Source: Shewanella sp. NFH-SH190041
GTDB lineage: Bacteria; Pseudomonadota; Gammaproteobacteria; Enterobacterales; Shewanellaceae
Direction: 5' to 3'
Assembly (NCBI RefSeq): GCF_024363255.1
Contig: NZ_AP026070.1
Location: 4,030,001 to 4,094,000 of the forward strand
DNA: 64,000 bases
This document shows positions 7,734 through 17,331 of the stretch, one piece after another; positions within the stretch are counted from its first letter, which is position 1, and every line of letters begins with the position of its first letter. Position numbers and translations under genes: made by a program. Below the pieces are notes generated by a model. It saw only the letters and a program-made list of their open reading frames with translations, was not told the origin of the DNA and did no database searches.

Positions 7734-10139
7734 CTAGGGCCGACCATCATTCCAACGGAAACAGGGGCCGTAGCCATTACACTGGTTAGCGTCCCGACAA
7801 GCCTTTTCCCGGGTGAAGTAGCCATAAGCAAACCATTGCCACTGTCCTTTGCTATTACGCCATAAATGTTCACACTGGCCGATATCCCGGGTCTCAGACC
7901 AGCGGAAACAGGCGCCACCTTGACGACAGCGATTCGCGGCCCGACAACGCGGTGCGGTATTGAGCCGCTTGGCCCAGTAAGCACCACCATTCCAGTCCCA
8001 TTTACCCCGCACCCACTCCAACAGTTCACACTGTCCCGGCCAATGGGGTTGGAAATTATCATCGCCGTTGGCTGAAGCCTGGGTTGAGCTGGTATCACAG
8101 CGACCACCAACACATTGAAACAGGTTTTCCGGCACGGTAAATGACAGCCCACTGCCGGCACCATGTTCAGTATCCGGCTGACCGCCTACCGCCCCACCTA
8201 TAGTGCAGTTTCCTACCGACAACATATCCAAATCAAAGCTTTCTGCCGGTGTTGCCGCTTGCGCCTCAGGGGACAGGGTGATCACTACCGCCTCGGTCAT
8301 ATACAGAAAACGTTGGGGCCGGTAGTTTCGCAGCACCGCACTGAGACCATCAACCGAATTGATATTGGCGTTGACCAACTGGGAAAATAAATTAAATGAG
8401 TACTGGGATGACTCGGACGTGGGCACAGCATGTAGCCCATCAGGTGTACGGATCAACATAGATGCATGACTGACTTCCTGCCCGGCCTGTTGATTCCAAA
8501 TCGAGTTTGCCACAATAAACATGGTGCCTACCGGGCTGCCACGCATGTGATTCAACATCGCCTGCACATCGGCGTTACCCAGGCGTCTGGCCGCATTAAA
8601 ATAAATGCTCGGTGTCATGCTCAGCCCTGAACCGCCGAACAAAGACGACAACACCCCAGTACTTAAATATTGCAAATACAAGACTTCATCCCGAGCATGA
8701 TCCTGTGCATCAAACGTGCCGGAAACAATGGGCCCCATCAACTGCTGAAATTGTGCTGCATAACCGGGAAAACGCTGCACAAAACTGTTCACCGACGTCT
8801 GCCCCGCATCCAAAGCAAAAAATTGCGGACTGACATCCTCAGCCGGAGGATGATTACCGTGTCTGTGCATCTCTAACGCCATTTCCGCACTGTGCAACAG
8901 GCAGGTACCACAAGGGCCTGACGTTTCCGGGCCGCCGGGGTGGGTAGAGATCTGGTACAAACGTCGCAGCCAGCGGCTGAGATCAAAGTCATCAGGCAAT
9001 CTGCGCTGCGCGCGATTATCAGGCGCATCGGCAAAGACCCCTGGCGCGGGACAAATTTGCTGCTGTAAAGAGCCTAAATAGTTGCCCCAGCGGTAACTTT
9101 GCCGCCCTAAGGTTTCCCCGCCATCCTGAAAACGGTATAGCGGTTTAAAGCGATCTGGGATCTGACTGACAGCCTTGGGTTTGATGGTATAACCGGTACC
9201 TATATTAATGCCGCCACTGCGCTCCACCCCAAACAGGTTGCCCTTAATATCTTCAATAAACAACGGGAATTCCCGCCCATGGGACTGGGCACTGACACTG
9301 GCGCGGATAGTCCATTTCAGCGGGTTCGGCACAATGCCGTCACCATAACTGTCAGGGCAACGCTGAAAACTGACAAACTCACTGTCTGTGGTGGTGCCAA
9401 GCATATTGGAGCGCAAACAGTACTGATAACCGTCTGGCATCACTTTGCTGATCTGCCGGGTTTGAGGATCGTAACGCAGCGGGCCGTCACTGATGCGGCC
9501 ATCCTTCCCCAAAATGCGGGTGTAAGATTTCCCCTCAAAGGAATAATGAAAATTAAACTGATATGCCAACGTCAGAGGCGCTGGCACTAAGGCAAACAGG
9601 ATCTGACGGCCAGTAACTTTCAGATCATACAGATTGCTCGATTTTGCCGAAGTGGCTAAATACCAGTTAATTTCCTGCAACCGATTACCTGTGTGCTGAT
9701 TAACCATCTGTTGGCTGCTGTCGTTATATTTCCAGATCTGGCGGGCATTATTCACCGAGCAGGGCTTGAGCTGGATATAGGAATAGATAGATGTATCACT
9801 GGACGCCACATCCGTCATACAAAGATAAAAATTATCCGGCTGATCGCCTTCGGTGGTAATTACGGTAGAAATGTGGCCATGCACATCATAACGCCAGTCA
9901 TAGCCGATACAGTCTGTGCTGTCTTTACGCGCGGTTTCATAGGCGTAATAAATATTATCTTTTGCCAGATAGGGCGCCACACAGTAGCTGTAGCCATTGC
10001 GCAGTGCGACCTCAAAGTTGGAATCCAGCGCCTTATCCACTTTTTGCGGATAAGACGACGCCGATGCCTGCGGCAATGTGGCACAGACCAGCAGCACAAT
10101 GGCACCGAGCAATCGCCTTATATTTTTTAAATCAAACAT
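7734..10139 (-). CDS. Exported DUF1561 (PF07598)-like protein, paralogue 2
   Basis: An 801-residue paralogue of the genes on either side. The signal peptide is shorter and different (MFDLKNIRRLLGAIVLLVC...) with cleavage near ASA-S. The N-terminal ~330 residues and the C-terminal ~120 residues are almost the same as in paralogue 1. The centre (about 390-640) is much more divergent but keeps PCGTCLLHSAEM and a His in EVSHASMLIRT, where the usual GHA reads SHA. The two QCE...C.RW repeats end in CFRWNDGRP. AAGGGG lies before the ATG. It starts only 23 nt after the stop of paralogue 3, so the two are probably one transcript. Family assignment is by eye; activity is unknown. Confidence 0.7.
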   Translation of the reverse strand: MFDLKNIRRLLGAIVLLVCATLPQASASSYPQKVDKALDSNFEVALRNGYSYCVAPYLAKDNIYYAYETARKDSTDCIGYDWRYDVHGHISTVITTEGDQPDNFYLCMTDVASSDTSIYSYIQLKPCSVNNARQIWKYNDSSQQMVNQHTGNRLQEINWYLATSAKSSNLYDLKVTGRQILFALVPAPLTLAYQFNFHYSFEGKSYTRILGKDGRISDGPLRYDPQTRQISKVMPDGYQYCLRSNMLGTTTDSEFVSFQRCPDSYGDGIVPNPLKWTIRASVSAQSHGREFPLFIEDIKGNLFGVERSGGINIGTGYTIKPKAVSQIPDRFKPLYRFQDGGETLGRQSYRWGNYLGSLQQQICPAPGVFADAPDNRAQRRLPDDFDLSRWLRRLYQISTHPGGPETSGPCGTCLLHSAEMALEMHRHGNHPPAEDVSPQFFALDAGQTSVNSFVQRFPGYAAQFQQLMGPIVSGTFDAQDHARDEVLYLQYLSTGVLSSLFGGSGLSMTPSIYFNAARRLGNADVQAMLNHMRGSPVGTMFIVANSIWNQQAGQEVSHASMLIRTPDGLHAVPTSESSQYSFNLFSQLVNANINSVDGLSAVLRNYRPQRFLYMTEAVVITLSPEAQAATPAESFDLDMLSVGNCTIGGAVGGQPDTEHGAGSGLSFTVPENLFQCVGGRCDTSSTQASANGDDNFQPHWPGQCELLEWVRGKWDWNGGAYWAKRLNTAPRCRAANRCRQGGACFRWSETRDIGQCEHLWRNSKGQWQWFAYGYFTREKACRDANQCNGYGPCFRWNDGRP

Positions 10140-10162
10140 AACTGCCCCTTGTTAGATGTCAG

Positions 10163-12595
10163 TTAAGGTCGTCCTTCATTCCAACGGAAGCATGGGCCGT
10201 TGCCATTACATTGATTTGCATCTCGACAAGCCTTTTCCCGGGTGTAATAGCGATAGGGGAACCATTGCCACTGCCCTTGGCTGTTACGCCATAAATGTTC
10301 ACACTGGCCAATATCCAATGCACCACTCCAGCGATAACAGCCCCCGCCACTGGCGCAACGATTTGCCTGTCGGCAACTGGCTGCCGAGGTATGTTGCTTG
10401 GCCCAAACCGAGCCACCATTCCAGCTCCAGCGATGATTCACTCGCTCCAGCCATTCACACTGCTGCGGCCAGCTGGGCACAAAATTATCATCGCCATTGG
10501 CGGCGGCCTGGCGGGCACTGGTGTCACAACGACCATCAGAGCATTGATACAATGTCGCCGGCAGTGCCAGAAATTGACCGCCACCGGCACTGTGATCAAC
10601 CCCAGCGCCACCTACCGCGCCGCCAACAGTACAATTACCAACAGAAAACATGTTTTCATCAAAGGTTTCAGCAGGCGTTTGCTGGATATCCGGGCGGAAG
10701 GTAAAAATCACCGCTTCGGTAATAATCGGGTAATCTGCGGGGCGAAACAGTTGCAAAGCACGCTGCAATAAATCCGGATGGTTCAGATCCTCATTAACCA
10801 TTTGGTTAAACCGGGCCTGACTGGTGGAATCACGGGGCTCAGAGGTGGGGATGGCATGTAACTCCCCGCCTGGGGTGCGGATAAATGCGGTGGCATGACC
10901 ATCCCGGATGCCTTGAGCATTCACATTGCCATTAACCACCACAAACAAGGTACCCTGGGGCGCATCGAACATTTCATCATGCATACGGGAAAAGTCGTCA
11001 TCCCCCAATACGCCACTCAAATTAAAATAATTTGAGGTGGTCATCACCAAGCCCTCCCGCCCCAACAAGGTCGATAAAAACACGCCATTGAGATACTCGG
11101 AGGCCAGCACGGCATGTAACGCCGCAGAAGGGTGAAAAGGAATTAAATTGGCCCGATCAAAATCATTATCCATGCTCAGTGCAAGCAGCGGGAAACGTTG
11201 CCTGAAACTGGCCATACTGGTTGCCGCTTGGAAGCTGAACATCTGCGCATCGATATTATCCCCCGGCGGGGTATTACCATGGCGCTGGATTTCAATCAGC
11301 ATCTCGGCGGCATGCAGCAAACAAGGACCACAGACCCCTGCTGCCTGAGTCACATCCCCGCCGGGATGGGTAGAAATGCGATACAGCCGATTCAGCCAAG
11401 TCTGTAAATTAAAGTTGGGTGGCAATTGCCGGTGTTGATTGCCACTGTCTTGATACACGCCCGATGCCGGGCAAATACCGTCCCGCAGGGTACCGAGATA
11501 ATTCCCCGCCATATAAGTCTTACGGCCATAAACTTCGCCACCATCTTGGAAGAGATACCAAGGTTTGAATCTGTCTGGAATATCCCGCGCCGCTTTGGGT
11601 TTAATGGTATAGGCAGTACCGATGTTGATGCCGCCGCTGCGCTCTACCCCCAGCAGATTCTGATTGTAATCACGAATAACCAGCTTAAAAGTCCGGCCAT
11701 TTTCACCGCTGGTTAAACTGGTACTGATCCGCCATTTCAATGGATTGGGCACAATGCCATCACCATAACTGTCTGGGCAAGCCTGAAAGCTGACAAACTC
11801 ACTGTCCTTAGCTGAGCCAAGCATATTAGAACGCAGGCAGTACTGCTGCCCATCAGGCATCAAGGTGCTGATCTGCCGGGTTTGAGGGTCGTAACGCAAC
11901 GGCCCTTGGCTGATGCGGCCATCCTTCCCCAGCAACTGGGTATAGGATTTACCGTCAAAGGGATAATGGAAGTTGAACTGGTAAGCCGAGGTAAAAGGTG
12001 CCGGCACCAGCGCAAACAAAATCGGCCGCCCGGTCACCTTCAGATCATACAAATGGCTTGATTTTGCCGAGGTGGCCAGATACCAGTTAATTTCTTGCAA
12101 CCGGTTGCCGGTGTGCTGATTCACCAGTTGCTGACTGGTGTCATTATATTTCCAAATCTGGCGAACATTATTCACCGAGCAGGGCTTGAGCTGGACGTAG
12201 GAGTATGTGGATGTGTCATCGGAGGCCACATCTGTCATACAGAGATAGCGCTCATTAGTGCGCCCGCCTTCATCGGTGCGGATAATAGTGGAAATATGGC
12301 CATGCACATCATAGCGCCAGTCGTAACCGATACAGTCCGTACTGTCTGTACGTGCGGTCTCATAGGCGTAGTAGATATTATCCTTCCCCTGATAGGGGGC
12401 AACACAGTAGCTATAGCCATTGCGCAGGGCGACCTCAAAATTGGAATCCAACGCTTTATCGACTTTTTGTGGATTAGGTGATGCATGGGTAACCGATATG
12501 CCCCCAGCCAGTAATAACATGGCAAAAAACATCATCAGTCGCTTGATAAAATAAACAGGATGAACGAATAACACTGAGCGTGATAAATAAAGCAT
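10163..12595 (-). CDS. Exported DUF1561 (PF07598)-like protein, paralogue 3
   Basis: An 810-residue first gene of a likely two-gene operon with paralogue 2. The leader (MLYLSRSVLFVHPVYFIKRL...) is close to that of paralogue 1, and the same AAAGGATATGCC precedes the ATG at 12595, so the two starts support each other. Architecture: signal peptide to about residue 37, lectin-like blocks, VCGPCLLHAAEM with DGHATAFIRT as the Cys/His pair, and two C-terminal QCE...CxRW repeats ending CFRWNEGRP. The middle third is the most different of the three paralogues. It would be exported to the periplasm or beyond; no dedicated secretion genes are nearby. Function is inferred only by analogy with DUF1561. 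Confidence 0.7.
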   Translation of the reverse strand: MLYLSRSVLFVHPVYFIKRLMMFFAMLLLAGGISVTHASPNPQKVDKALDSNFEVALRNGYSYCVAPYQGKDNIYYAYETARTDSTDCIGYDWRYDVHGHISTIIRTDEGGRTNERYLCMTDVASDDTSTYSYVQLKPCSVNNVRQIWKYNDTSQQLVNQHTGNRLQEINWYLATSAKSSHLYDLKVTGRPILFALVPAPFTSAYQFNFHYPFDGKSYTQLLGKDGRISQGPLRYDPQTRQISTLMPDGQQYCLRSNMLGSAKDSEFVSFQACPDSYGDGIVPNPLKWRISTSLTSGENGRTFKLVIRDYNQNLLGVERSGGINIGTAYTIKPKAARDIPDRFKPWYLFQDGGEVYGRKTYMAGNYLGTLRDGICPASGVYQDSGNQHRQLPPNFNLQTWLNRLYRISTHPGGDVTQAAGVCGPCLLHAAEMLIEIQRHGNTPPGDNIDAQMFSFQAATSMASFRQRFPLLALSMDNDFDRANLIPFHPSAALHAVLASEYLNGVFLSTLLGREGLVMTTSNYFNLSGVLGDDDFSRMHDEMFDAPQGTLFVVVNGNVNAQGIRDGHATAFIRTPGGELHAIPTSEPRDSTSQARFNQMVNEDLNHPDLLQRALQLFRPADYPIITEAVIFTFRPDIQQTPAETFDENMFSVGNCTVGGAVGGAGVDHSAGGGQFLALPATLYQCSDGRCDTSARQAAANGDDNFVPSWPQQCEWLERVNHRWSWNGGSVWAKQHTSAASCRQANRCASGGGCYRWSGALDIGQCEHLWRNSQGQWQWFPYRYYTREKACRDANQCNGNGPCFRWNEGRP

Positions 12596-13968
12596 GGCAT
12601 ATCCTTTATTCATGCTGTCATCCACAGTACAGCATTCATAACCATGTGAATGAAATAACAATGACTTAAATTAATAAGGGTGCTGAGTCAGGCGTCCCGA
12701 TGATGTTATTGGGATATAACATCACTCCCACACAATAACCGAAATAGGGACAACCAGGCCGGGCATGGTGAACGATTAAATCAGTTAACATCCATTTAAT
12801 TACCTCTTTCTGACTAAATTAATAATAGGTATATTGGCTAGGTTTATTTTTTCGAGTTTATGGGCATAACCTCGCAAATTATTTACTCAAAACAAAAAAA
12901 CTATACCCGAAATATATTTAATATCTCTTTTGGTATAACACTTTTACGCTAACGTTAGTCTCAGCAATATTTACTCGATAAATATCGGCGCATTATTGTC
13001 ACTTAATGACCTAGCACAATTGTTTTGCCGATAGTTTTTTCTGAAATTTTTTCGCTGATAGTTTTTCACAATAGCTTAGTGGGTAATGCAGTTAAATTTT
13101 TTAGGCCGATTTTATCCCTCCAGCAATAACAGTATTAGCTGGTATTAAGTATCCGATACTTGTTTCTCACTTAGCTACATCAACACCAACAGTACGTAAT
13201 AGGCGTACTTCTGGCAAAGGTGGTATGCCAAACGCGCTCCCCTATCTTATCTCCGCAGGTATTGCTCCCCTTTTGGCCATAACCAGACTGTATTAATAGT
13301 GAGAAGCTAACAGCTCACCCCTACAGCAACAATAACCATTAGTTTGCTCTATAGAACAAAATGACTATACCCATGGTGACACTACAAATTTTTACCGCGA
13401 GATGAAGCCGTTAGTTATGCTCTTGGTCACCGCGCTACCACAAGCATATGCCGGTAGTACCTCACACATACCGGCCGCTATCGCTAGTAGTGCTGGCAAC
13501 GCTGAACTCAGGCCAAGCGACAGCGTTTTTGTCAAAAAAACACGTTTCCCTAAAACAAGGAGATACAGCCTGAATACAGGTGCTGTTTTATTTGTATGGA
13601 AAATCTTATCCAGCAAGTTTTCCCTAAGCTTGTTCCACGCTTACATATTTATAAGGCCAACAGGCTGACATGGAAAAGAATAGTTCTTCAGGGGATTGAC
13701 CGGATCTTATGCAGTAAATATCTGCTGTCGAGATTGGTTGGAAAGATATGTGAAACTACTTAAGCAATATTCCTTAAGCATTATCATCAGGCTGTTGTAT
13801 CTGACCTGATTGCTCAGCTATGCAAAAGGTCTACAAAGTACCTATGTCATTGTCGACGGCATTTGGGTAGAAAATTTCGTTCTCACTACCTAAGAAAACA
13901 GTCCTAGCTCTACAACCATTGACTGGCGATATTGTTATAGGTAGTCATGTTGTAAACCACTATTGCTT
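12596..13968. other. Duplicated upstream region B and gene-free stretch
   Basis: About 1.37 kb with no gene I can support. The part from 12596 to about 13385 is the second copy of the region upstream of paralogue 1, somewhat longer because of insertions near 12840-12900. From about 13385 to 13968 the sequence is unique. An 88-codon open frame at 13402-13668 begins with a signal-like stretch but has no ribosome binding site and loses that character after 40 codons. The rest looks like decayed coding DNA. Confidence 0.65.
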
Positions 13969-14586
13969 TTATCCTAACAACTCTTTTTGCATAAGAATTA
14001 GCCTAGCTAATTTTTCATTATAGGCATCTAGAGCCGCCTCAAGTTGAATTAAATAATCGGATGCTAAGATACTTTTAAGGGAATCTACATTATTTAAATT
14101 TAGATTATTTCTAGAAATAATACACTCTGCGTGGCACTTGATATAAACCTTCTTTTGTTTGTCGGTAAGATAATATGATGTAGTATTCTGTTTCATTGTT
14201 TCATTTAAAAATGCGGTTGCTAAAGCATAATACTGCTTATCCAGTTCAACACCTTCTAATGTAATATCTATATTATCTTTTCCGAATTTAACTTCTATAT
14301 CAGTTTGTATTTTTATTATTTCATTTATGACATTCTCTGTGGATGAAATCAGTTCAATAATTGCCTTATATCTTTCGGTATGTCTATGTTGTTGTTTCCA
14401 TGTAGATAATGCACTGTAGGCTATAAATAAAGTTCCTGCGCCAAACGCAATACTCAGAAGGTCCTTAGCGTATTTCCATATCGAAAAATTAGTTTGGCTC
14501 ACCTCTGTTCCTGCCGCAAACGCAAAGCCAACCAAGGCAATATATAAGAGAAATTTCATATTTTCTTTGATCATTAGTTTTGCCAT
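13969..14586 (-). CDS. AT-rich hypothetical membrane protein
   Basis: A 205-residue protein that I do not recognise. It has two N-terminal transmembrane helices (FLLYIALVGFAFAAGTEV near residue 12 and AKDLLSIAFGAGTLFIAYSAL near 42). A long, soluble, largely helical domain follows (ELISSTENVINEIIKIQTDI, then LDKQYYALATAFLNETMKQ). This shape is common in small inner-membrane proteins of accessory islands, including some phage-defence effectors, but nothing specific is visible. The gene is far more AT-rich than its neighbours, which suggests transfer. ATG at 14586 and GTG at 14589 are both possible; neither has a good RBS. Confidence 0.6.
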   Translation of the reverse strand: MAKLMIKENMKFLLYIALVGFAFAAGTEVSQTNFSIWKYAKDLLSIAFGAGTLFIAYSALSTWKQQHRHTERYKAIIELISSTENVINEIIKIQTDIEVKFGKDNIDITLEGVELDKQYYALATAFLNETMKQNTTSYYLTDKQKKVYIKCHAECIISRNNLNLNNVDSLKSILASDYLIQLEAALDAYNEKLARLILMQKELLG

Positions 14587-15038
14587 CACTGATTAAAATG
14601 GTAACTTTTTGGGTGTTCAACTAAAAGTCTACCGTATTGAATTCACACCTTTTAGATGGTGATATTGTTATGATTTTTCAAGGCATTATTATTAATCAGA
14701 TTTGAAATCTTAGTTTGTGCAAGCACCTCTTAGCAATAGCTGCATACTAATAAAATTGAAAGGATAAGATAGAGAACCTTTACTTCACACCTTCGGGATA
14801 CACTATACTTCATCGGAGCCGCCGAAAAGCATCAGGGGCCGTCGAAATGATTCCCTTTTAGGGGGGGGTAACCCACTTAGTACAGCCGCATCTGATATCA
14901 GAAAAAGTCTTTGCTTGATTGAGCTGGCAGCATACTCATGCAGCGCCAGAGTAATACGCAAGCTTTCTCATTGTCGCAAGAACTGTCAGTACAAAAGCCA
15001 GCCAGTCTCATTCAAGGCTGGCTTTGGGATTCATGCTG
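14587..15038. other. Gene-free stretch
   Basis: About 450 nt between the AT-rich membrane protein and the C_GCAxxG_C_C gene. It holds a G-run near 14860 and a terminator hairpin at its right end; no gene or RNA is recognised. Confidence 0.5.
14993..15025 (-). terminator. Terminator of the C_GCAxxG_C_C gene
   Basis: AAAGCCAGCC and GGCTGGCTTT pair across a 12-nt loop. On the minus strand the stem is followed by TTTTG, 14 nt past the stop at 15039. Confidence 0.75.
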
Positions 15039-15662
15039 TTAAAGACGAGCGTTGTCGCAGCCACCGCAATCTTGGTCAGCAGCTCCCGCCCCCTCAGCAG
15101 CCGAGTTAGCCGCTTTCAGGCGCGGATCGGCACCTTGCACCCCATTTTCAATCAGATCCACCACATCAGCGGCAATATCCCCGGTAAAGCGGATACATTG
15201 CTTAATATGCTCAGGCGAGCCGAACTCGACCTTTTGCAGCAATTTCTTGCAGCATACAGAGCCATTACGATGTTCAAACCGATCATGCAACTCAGCTGAC
15301 AGCGGGAAAATATCATCGGACAGGGCTTCGCCTTCCTGCTCGCGGCCATATTTCAGTCCTAACGCCATTACGCCCCCCGCCAGTGCGCCGCAGATACAAC
15401 CTGACATGCCAACACCCACTGGAAAACCCGAGGCCATTTTCACCATTAATGGATTGGCAGGCTGCCCCAGATGATCATTTACCACCGCAAATACCGCCTC
15501 GGAGCAGAGAAACTTCCCATCAGCATACAATTGCTCTGCCCGCTGTCGCGCAGCCAAGGCAACCGGCTCATATTGGCGGTTCTGCTCACGCTGCTGATCC
15601 AACTCTCGCTGCTCGCGCATAGACAGATGGCTGTTGGGACGTTTCTTTTTCGGTAAAGGCAT
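15039..15662 (-). CDS. C_GCAxxG_C_C family (putative redox) protein
   Basis: A 207-residue protein with the signature Cys pattern of the C_GCAxxG_C_C family. It has an early LCSEAVFAVV Cys (residue 53), then GMSGCICGALAGGVMALGL near residue 84, then SVCCKKLL and KQCIRFTG. The final CGGC near the C-terminus is an extra Cys motif. Members are thought to be redox or metal proteins and often sit near anaerobic respiration genes; the biochemical role is not established. The N-terminal 40 residues are charged and probably disordered (MPLPKKKRPNSH). GAGGTG just before the ATG at 15662 supports the start. The gene lies a few kb from the dms locus and may belong to anaerobic metabolism. Confidence 0.75.
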   Translation of the reverse strand: MPLPKKKRPNSHLSMREQRELDQQREQNRQYEPVALAARQRAEQLYADGKFLCSEAVFAVVNDHLGQPANPLMVKMASGFPVGVGMSGCICGALAGGVMALGLKYGREQEGEALSDDIFPLSAELHDRFEHRNGSVCCKKLLQKVEFGSPEHIKQCIRFTGDIAADVVDLIENGVQGADPRLKAANSAAEGAGAADQDCGGCDNARL

Positions 15663-15943
15663 AGCTCACCTCTTCAAATCATGCCGTGGTGTTCAATGGA
15701 TCAGACAACAAGCTGATTGCTGGCTCGGCGTCAGGCGGCGGATTGTACCGCGTTAATTCATCACTGAGGAAATAATCCCGCTATATCGGCTTTAGCAAAG
15801 GTGGCAAGTCAGCATCACAGTAGCAAGCGGTTACTGGGGTAAGAACTGGGGGGACACAACGTCATCGAGCGCGCATTAGCACCCGATGACGGAAGAGAAC
15901 AACTACAAATTCAATCACTAATCATCGACATTCCCGCAGAAAT

Positions 15944-16984
15944 TTAGTGAGGCACATAGGCCAGCCCAAAGGGATTGGTACCCACGGTCACCGTGGTCTT
16001 TAAATTAGGCTGTCGCCATGGCGCATGGGTATCAAACACGGACACCTTATCCTGAGACGCTCCCGAGTGGGTGATATAGAGCTTTTTACCATTACGGGTC
16101 ACAGAAATATTATGGGGGGTTGGCTGAGGGGTATCATTAGTAAAGCGGCTACGCAGATGACGACGGTTAAGGGTATACAGGCCATTGGTGCCACCGTCAG
16201 CAATGTCTGTCACATAGACCCGGTTGTAGTGCGCAAAAATGCCATGGGCATTGGGGACATTGGCTTGACGTCTCATGCCCAGATGTCGGGTGCTTAGCTC
16301 AGTGACTGTGCCCTCATCTTGGGATGCCACCAGCAAGGAGCGATCTCGTTTGACCAAAAACAAATGCGGATCACCGCCAACTTGTCTGCGGGCGGTTTGG
16401 TAAGCCCTACCCCACCAATATTGGTATTTGAGGATCCATCCTTGATCTGTATTCCCCAGCAAACTGACAAACCACTGGCGGCCATTTGCTGAAATAAACA
16501 CATCATGGGGTTTAAAACCGGCATTGACTAAATCTTGCGGGATTGCCACCGTGGTTTTAACCGTCAGATTATTGGTATCAATCACTGAGATGCTGTTATC
16601 GACATCGTTGACGACCAGCAACAACTCCGCATATTTAGAGGCCCACATATGGAATACCCCTCTACCCACCGGAATTTTTTTAATTAATTGGTATGCATGA
16701 CTGTCGAATACCAGCACCTGATTATTGGCCCGGTCACCCACATACAAGAGGTTCTTTTTATACACCACATACATGGGCTCAGGTGTGGCTTCATCATCAG
16801 CTTTGGGTAAGCGAATGGTGTGTTTTACCGTGTCGGTTTTAACGTCAATCACTGACACAGTGCCGCCAGCCCGGTCCGCCACCGCCATCGAGCCCTGTGT
16901 CGCTTGATAATAACGGGCCATCACTGGCATGCTGAATATCATTAAGGATACGGGAAGCCATATCCATTTGTTTGGATTACGCAT
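15944..16984 (-). CDS. Exported YVTN/NHL-type beta-propeller protein
   Basis: A 346-residue protein with a signal peptide (RNPNKWIWLPVSLMIFSMPVMA) followed by YVTN-type beta-propeller repeats. Clear blade motifs are GTVSVIDVKTDTVKHTIRLP, NQVLVFDSHAYQLIKKIPVG, NSISVIDTNNLTVKTTVAIP and a C-terminal DKVSVFDTHAPW...VGTNPFGLAYVP. Such proteins are periplasmic or surface proteins that bind metals, quinoid cofactors or partner proteins; none of these is specifically indicated here. The start at 16984 has AAGGAA in front; the frame opens at 17032 without RBS support. It is followed by no partner gene on the same strand. Confidence 0.8.
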   Translation of the reverse strand: MRNPNKWIWLPVSLMIFSMPVMARYYQATQGSMAVADRAGGTVSVIDVKTDTVKHTIRLPKADDEATPEPMYVVYKKNLLYVGDRANNQVLVFDSHAYQLIKKIPVGRGVFHMWASKYAELLLVVNDVDNSISVIDTNNLTVKTTVAIPQDLVNAGFKPHDVFISANGRQWFVSLLGNTDQGWILKYQYWWGRAYQTARRQVGGDPHLFLVKRDRSLLVASQDEGTVTELSTRHLGMRRQANVPNAHGIFAHYNRVYVTDIADGGTNGLYTLNRRHLRSRFTNDTPQPTPHNISVTRNGKKLYITHSGASQDKVSVFDTHAPWRQPNLKTTVTVGTNPFGLAYVPH

Positions 16985-17331
16985 AATGTGTTCCTTTTCT
17001 TCAAATAACCCATCAACAACAGATCGGCCCATGACAAAAGGCTAACCATCAAATTATCTTGCGCGCTAAATCTCACAGAATTATCACAGAACAATTTCAT
17101 GGTTATCACGGAGGGGAATCTTTTTGGCGGCGAATAATCGCAGACAAAAATGACGGTAATAAAGGAGAACACTAAGGTGTTAATAATGAGCGGCGAAGAT
17201 GGAACGCAAGGGGAGAGCAGGCGTTAGCCAAGCCATCAGACTTGGCTCATAACGTATAAAAGTTCTGTGCTCAGCATAAGCTGTCAGACACATAGCGCGG
17301 TGAACAGGGATATCACAAAAGCGCTGTCGCC
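16985..17331. other. Gene-free stretch
   Basis: About 350 nt between the propeller gene and the downstream end of the 153-residue hypothetical gene. It probably holds the propeller gene's promoter; no other feature is recognised. Confidence 0.4.

Noticed and set aside
13402..13668. 88-codon plus-strand frame with a signal-peptide-like start, upstream of the DUF1561-like genes
   Set aside because: No ribosome binding site and the protein loses character after ~40 residues; the equivalent place in the other duplicated region is not open. Not enough to call a gene.
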